From Bactericera cockerelli (Eukaryota > Arthropoda > Insecta > Hemiptera > Triozidae): a stretch of DNA of 64,000 bases. The notes below the pieces were generated by a model. That model was not told the origin of the DNA, made no database searches, and saw only the letters and a list, made by a program, of their open reading frames with translations. The DNA lies in assembly GCA_024516035.1 (NCBI GenBank), contig CM044967.1, forward strand, positions 15,467,145 to 15,531,144, in the 5' to 3' direction. This document shows, one piece after another, positions 57,604 to 64,000 of this stretch. Position numbers and translations under genes: made by a program. Within the stretch, counting starts at the first letter, position 1. Every line of letters starts with the position of its first letter.

Positions 57604-59244
57604 CTCTGTTCACAATAATTTATTCGTGTGTGATTTGACTCTATGAATTGTAATCAATTCGTTCAGACAATATAACAGTAAACTTAATGTCACACTATAC
57701 CTGTCTTTATCTATGTCTAATTTATCTTTTTGTATTGTATATGCATAGATTGTATCTTATATTACAGTCTATAAAATTCATTTTATATACAGTTTTCATG
57801 ATATATCCTATTATAAATTACAGAGGCATCTGAAAATCTTTTAAATATCTATACACTTGATAATTTATACAGTTTTGGATATTATATCTAAACAGTTTGG
57901 TAAAGAAATCAGATTCTATGCTGTTGGCTTGGAATTTTTTCCAATGTAAGAAATCCTAATGGTCCGAAGATGCCACCAAAATATGATAGATGGACATAAC
58001 AAGGACGTTAGTAGGACTTTTAGGAGTGGGAGGGTCTTTGTCTTGACTGTAAAGTTCAGTATAAATGATTCAGAGAGAAATCATCTAGATCGTTATAAAT
58101 TAATACTGAACAAAATCACATTGAAGAAGATTGAATGATCAGTTTTTTTATATCCAATTTGAAGAAAATAAGCAGAATCTATGTAAAATTCAAAATCAAG
58201 CACCGTAACTGTTTATTGATCTTATCCCCCGTAAATCTTCATTAATTGCAGATCATTTTAGCTTCTCAATTTATTTTCAATCGTCTTCCAAACGCATCTA
58301 TAATTTTTAGCACAACTTCTCACTTTTATGTTTTGACTGGGTCTATTTTGAATATGTCCGTATTGTTCGTATGGCAGACAATCTTCGCAACTGTAGTCCC
58401 AGTGCTAAACCAATACTTTGAACTTTATTTCCGCTCGGCCCAGTAGTCTCACAATCTTAGCCGCATCCGGTCATTGCGACGTCTCTCTATATTCTAGATC
58501 TAGTCTATGACAAGTGATATTTTCCTATTAGCAGTACTAGCAAAGTAGGTACAGTGTTGTGTTGAGTGAGCTATTGTTATGAAGCAATGTCAAAATATGT
58601 ACAGGAAGAGAATTTGGTGAAACGGTTTCTTCTTTTTCAAAGGGCCTGACTAGAAACTATTAATACGGGTGTAATTTATTGGGAAAAATGTGGTTACAAC
58701 ATATGCAAATGTATTGCCCATGATAAAGCGTCGACTGTTTTCAGCGCTTTTGGAGTCTGTTTTTTGTTTTTTTTTTCCCCCATCATAAGTGAATTTGCAG
58801 TCAGAGCAATATCAGTAACGTCATGAAATAGATACCTAATTTTATAAAAAAAGGTATAGAGCCAGACAACAATATTGCGTTAAAATTATGCTGATTAGCA
58901 TTCTCATCTCGTTCGGAACTCAGTAGCTACCTGCTACTGTCTAAAATAAGGAGCTGAAGAGATTTTGCTTGGCCGAGGACTTGAACTTAGAAAATCAAAT
59001 TTATTGAAACTATCAGTTTGATGATGACGTTCATTACAACAACTGTGGTATAATTTATGAACTATTTAATAGTCAGAACAGAAAAGTGAGAAGTTGTACC
59101 AGGTACTTGAATTCTTTTGGCGAGGGAAGAGTCTCATTACAGTTCTTTAAGCATCAAAGGAATTTCTAAAAGCCTCCTGACAAATGGTTATAACATCACT
59201 GGTAAGTCGTCACTTCTTCCTCGAGATCATTCTACTTGCTCATT

Positions 59245-59385
59245 GCTCATTTTTCCTCAAGAGGTATGACTGAACTTCAAGCAATCAAATTTTAAAGTAG
59301 AAAAAATTTCTACCCTGCCGAGATTCGAACACGGGCATCCCGAATGGTAGACAAGTATGCAAGAACTAATTCACGGAGGATCCGC
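59245..59385 (-). mobile_element. Diverged type D SINE
   Basis: CTCATTTTTCCTCAAGAGGT, CTGCCGAGATTCGAACACGG. Confidence 0.5.
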
Positions 59386-61309
59386 TTCTGAATAATACCG
59401 GAAAAGCTAAAATCCGTCAGCACTTTACTGTCGAACTACGGACTAACCGTATTCATCAAGAAATTAACAACGTGTCCAACCCACTTATAATTTTAATGGT
59501 CGTCGAATTCGACATATTTATTCATGAATGAATACTGTATCCAGATTTAGACATAAACTATTGCTTTCTCAACACCTTAAAATATCAAAGACTTTCTTTG
59601 TGAGTAATATAAAACTGTATCAGCAATCTTGAATTTTCTACCTGTAAATGTTTCAATTTTTAGAAATTTATTAGTCTTGATACGTTGCATTTTATTGTTA
59701 GAAGATAAAGAAGATTTATCAATCCGTCAAAAAAGATTAATGCACAGATTACAGTAACTTTTTCAAAGAATATCAGTATTTGCTCTATTTTGGAATGTTC
59801 GAAAAGGACAGCGAGAAAATTCAGCTTGTAAAATAAATAAATAACAAAATAGAACGGTTATCACGGTTAATAACAATAGAAGTAACCCTTCCTAGCAAGG
59901 GCGCACACTTGTGACCCTTCCTGATTTACAACCTGTCTCCTCCATTGACCTTTACTCTGTGCCCCTGTCTCTTGTGGAGGGTTGAAAGGATCACCTCGCA
60001 CATTCACAAAAGCAAAATTTTATTATGATCTTTCACCCAGACAACAGAACTGACATTAGGAAAGAGGCAAAAGATGCATTATCAGAAAAAGGAAACTTTT
60101 TCTAAAATTAATTTGATACTCAAACACGAGTGGATCCCTAGTGTAAACGATTCAGTAAAAATTTAGGAATGAAATTGTCTCGCAAAGGTGTTTGAACTTC
60201 TGAAGGCCAATTCAACATGCAAAGGCCAATTCGATAGTCGTAGTTAGGTTAGGTAAATAAGTTAGGTATAATATTATGATAGAATGCATGTATTCTTGAT
60301 ATTAGATCAGTCACTTCTCTACACACAACATCGAGGAAAAGTGGTGGATGTTGCAGTAACTCCTACAGTAAAGCGTTCATCACCGCTCTCGTTAAATTAT
60401 TGTCTTTGGACCAATACTGAGTACTCAGTGAGGTTATCGTGGTCTTCTTGTTCTAGAATTAGATTTTTTTTAAGGAGCCTAATAATGCTTGTTCTTCTGT
60501 TTGGACTCAAAAACAGTTCATAAACATATTACAGCTGTAAAACGCTTGTAAAAGTATGAAATCTTGAAATGAGAAATAAGATTTTGGTAAAGCACTGCTG
60601 GAAGGTCTTAATGTAAATACGTAAATAGAAGGGTGATTTATTGTCAAAAGCCAAAAGATGATTTCAAAAAGCATGATTTTACAATAGACCTTCGAGTTAA
60701 TGAGTTTTTATGAAAAAGATTGTATGTTTCAGTGTCTCATTTATACACCTACTATGTGGTCATAGGATGCAGACTTTGTCCATGATGGATAAATTATATT
60801 CATCCAGAAATCTCTTGTTTAAATTGTCAACTCTGTCGATTCCTTGGAGCGAACACTGCTCCTTGGGTCATGCCTGACAGACCAATGTCTCCATCTGAAA
60901 TGATTTGAGACACCAGCCAGCGCCCAGCATTGTTCCAAACCTCAGCAATAACCAAGTCACGGAGCCAACTTTATGGAATATTTCAGTAGCCAAACTAACA
61001 GTTAAAACAATCTTCGTCCTCTTTCGAATCACAAGCATTGGTGAAATCTGTCATGATTATACCGGAATTTATCTTCGAAAGAGATATTGTATTCTTTCGT
61101 ATAACGGATTCCATTCGTTTCAGAAAGAGAAACAACATTATCGACTACGTGGTGCGACATATTGATTTTGAAAGCAAATATAACGAGATGGTCAATCAAT
61201 TGCTGGCGCGGTGACAAAACCCAAGACGTGACTCTCATCGTACGAATGGGTTTGCTTCTTATCAAAATGTGATTTTCGTCTCGCTCCGATGAAGAATTGA
61301 AGATACTAA

Positions 61310-61525
61310 AATAAACATCTCTATTAAAGAAGACAGTAAGCCAAATATCGCTATAGATATTAAGTCTTTAATGAATGATATATGGACATACAGACGATGA
61401 TAGACGCTAAAAGAAGACTTTAAGCCAAATATCGCTCTGTTAGACTGTATAGAGTAGTACAGAGAATTATAGATACTAAAGAAATACTTTGAGCCAAATA
61501 TTACAGTATTAAACTCGATAGATAA
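61310..61525 (+). repeat. Tandem repeat, about 3 diverged units
   Basis: GATACTAAA or GACGCTAAA, then AGAAGAC or GAAATAC, then TAAGCCAAATATCGCT or GAGCCAAATATTACAG, recurs at roughly 90 and 60 bp spacing. Confidence 0.6.
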
Positions 61526-64000
61526 AAAGACAATACTCACATCACTATTGAGAATATAGATACCAGACCAAAATTATCTCTAAAGCAGGCACAAATGAAA
61601 CATTGCAACTACTTTGTTGTGCGCTAGTAGCGCAGAACCTTAACTAAACAAAAGTGCACAAGATCAGAAATTACTAGGTAGGTAAGTACAATAATTGTAC
61701 ATAGTAAAAAGTATCACTGTGTTAGCGAGAATTTTTTTTGCAAATTTTGCAAAGTCAGTTAAATGTGAGAAAAAATCCTAGATGTATTGTAGCAAGTATC
61801 TCTGCAGCTGCACAAAGTATCCTATCTTGTTACAAAATCAGAAAGAAGGATTCTTGCAAAAAGAGAAAGCTATGCACTACCACAGACCACCTTTTAGTTG
61901 TTGCTGATACAGATTTTTATTTGTTGATAGAAAACAACAATGAGATAACGATAAAAAAAAAAAAAAAAAAAAATGTGGGATATAAAAAGTCCAGGATTTT
62001 GTTACCGTTATTGGTTTAACACATAAATTGAGATAAATCTATATCACAAGTGCATTTGTGCAAATGCAAGCTGAAATTTTATTCTTTTTGATCGCCACGG
62101 CCAAAATTAACAAGATAACGAAATCGAACAAGCTACATGAGAAAATGATTAGTAAGGTATGATCAATTTAAACGTTACAGCCATGCCTCAGCTGGTACTA
62201 TCCAAATCTCATAGCCAAGTACGTAAATATGGCTAGTCAAGAGATAAATCTTTCTACTTCGTCAACCTCTGTTCTCTGTTTCCCTCTCTTTGAAAGAAGC
62301 TTTATTTCCAGGCAAAACCACAGTACCAAATTTTCCGTAGGCTAGAATCAGTATTTATTTTCGCTCAATCATAAAGATTGCTTTGCCCAAAAAATCAATA
62401 ACTCGCCTCAGAGCTAATATTTAGGTACTTTAGCAGACGCTATTTCGAAAATTTAACCCTTTAGTGTTCGACATGAACTGTTGAAATAATTTTGTTACTT
62501 TTTCCGAGTTAAATATTTTTCGATGATAGACGGTATTTTTTATTAATTTTATTATGTGGTGAACTGAATTACATAATCTCTAAATATTTTTTTCTGTATG
62601 TGTCGGACTTCTAGTTGGCTTTAAATTCCATGGTTAAGAATACGTAATATAATATTGAAATTTCCATAGTATGAAGCATTCCACAATGTAGGGTACAAAC
62701 TTTTAATGCAACGGTATCCCGGCCTATGCAACATGCAAGAGCCTTAATGGAAAATGTAGTGTTAATTACTTTTTGTTCAAACAAATTTAAAATGTTTAGT
62801 TTCTTACGCAAGTGTGGATACAAAAAAGAAAGGAAATGGACTATTCAGTGAAAATTACGCAATTAAAATAATAAAAAAAGAAAGAAGGATAAGTAGGGTT
62901 AATATTTGACAGGAGATAAAAATGATACTGAGGTGTGACAGAGTCAATATTCAACAAGTTTTAATATAATAATTCCTAGTAGATCATACAGTAATAATTG
63001 TTTATCTTGTAATACAGGGTTTTACTACAAAAACAATACATCAACTACACAACTTCTCACTGTTTCCTAACTATAAAAAAAACTGAAGAAATGTCAACTA
63101 AATGCTACAAGAGATGTAAAAAAGAATCATTACTTGAAAATGTTAAAGTAAATTTATTTAAACCTGCTTTAAGTGAAAAAGAGTGTTCTACAAAGGGAAT
63201 CATCTAGGAAATTGAAATTCTCATTAGTTCCTGATGTAAAAACTTATTCCGATTTCAGCATGACTCAATAAATTAGTTTTAGATTCTAATGATTTGCCTA
63301 GGCATTAAACATACGTTTGATTCTTAGTTGTTGCTGGTCACTGAAGATATTGATTACCAGGAACTCGAGATTAACAGAATCGATATGGCCGTCTCTGGAA
63401 CATTGGAATAGACAAGAGCTGGCGAATTCTTAAGAAAACATGCAAGATTAGGCATGGTCATAATGATGGCTACAGCCATGACTTTCTACCATCATTTTCT
63501 CAGATGGCGTGTTCAATTTTAGAGGAGGGTGGATAGAATTACTATAATAATTATCTGAAACCGTTTATAACATACTCAATTGAAATTATTTATTATTAGA
63601 ACACTGTTAGAGATTTCTCAGCAGAAATTATTGGCTGTACTTCATCGCCCCTTTTATTTATTTATTTGACGAATAATCTTGACATAGTGATATGAATGAC
63701 CTGAAAACATCTTAGCAGTTTTAACACAATTAACAAATATACCCAGTACCTTGTAGTATACTACGGTTGTGAAAGATGTACTGACTCCCTACAGATTCTA
63801 GTTGAACCTGTATTCATCAAATTCATCACTCATATAATTACCAGTCTATCTCGTGTCTCAGCAGTCTCAATGATAAGAGATTACCCACAAGATGAAACGC
63901 TTATCGTACATCGAGGTTATTGAATACCTCTCTATTCGAGATTATTTGTCTTCATTATCATCATGCATTAATTTCATCAATTTCACACTAGGTAAGGTTG

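Larger units (their letters stand above)
57604..64000. other. Right end of the window, no supported gene
   Basis: AT-rich sequence with few SINEs (one at 59245), a fragment of ACTTCTCACTTTT at 58315 and in reverse near 59065, a tandem repeat at 61310 and an A21 run at about 61951. Short open frames have no recognisable domains. Confidence 0.5.

Overview
The window is nuclear DNA of an arthropod, most likely an insect. It is AT-rich, intron-rich and packed with short interspersed repeats. The order cannot be fixed from sequence alone; a hemipteran-like genome is a guess. Two protein-coding genes can be supported, arranged tail to tail.

Plus strand, 9326-21778: nine exons of a secreted-type multi-Kazal serine protease inhibitor. 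The readable part is 483 residues with nine complete six-cysteine Kazal domains. Each domain is interrupted by an intron between its fifth and sixth cysteine, and most internal exons are phase 2-2 and a multiple of three. The 5' exon(s) with start codon and signal peptide were not found and may lie before position 1 or be hidden in repeats.

Minus strand, 38083-25762: six exons of the zinc-finger transcription factor Hindsight/Pebbled (vertebrate RREB1), about 1,540 residues with 16 recognisable zinc fingers, CtBP-type PxDLS motifs and a long acidic run. The sequence carries one missing base (frameshift) in a linker between fingers 2 and 3. The last intron holds a near-perfect 1.65 kb inverted repeat. 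Weak candidates for upstream non-coding exons and a promoter lie at 52434-52520, about 57536-57603 and about 55980-56130.

The rest (1-9325, most introns, and 38100-64000) is largely repeats: at least six tRNA-headed SINE types that share a few 3' tails, two copies of a 5S-rRNA-headed SINE, a pair of TTAA-flanked piggyBac-like MITEs, other inverted-repeat elements, and many short tandem duplications. The convergent interval 21779-25761 is repeat-poor and probably holds both 3' UTRs. Repeat insertions reach to within a few bases of two splice sites of the Kazal gene. No true tRNA, rRNA or other RNA gene, CRISPR array or bacterial-type operon was seen.
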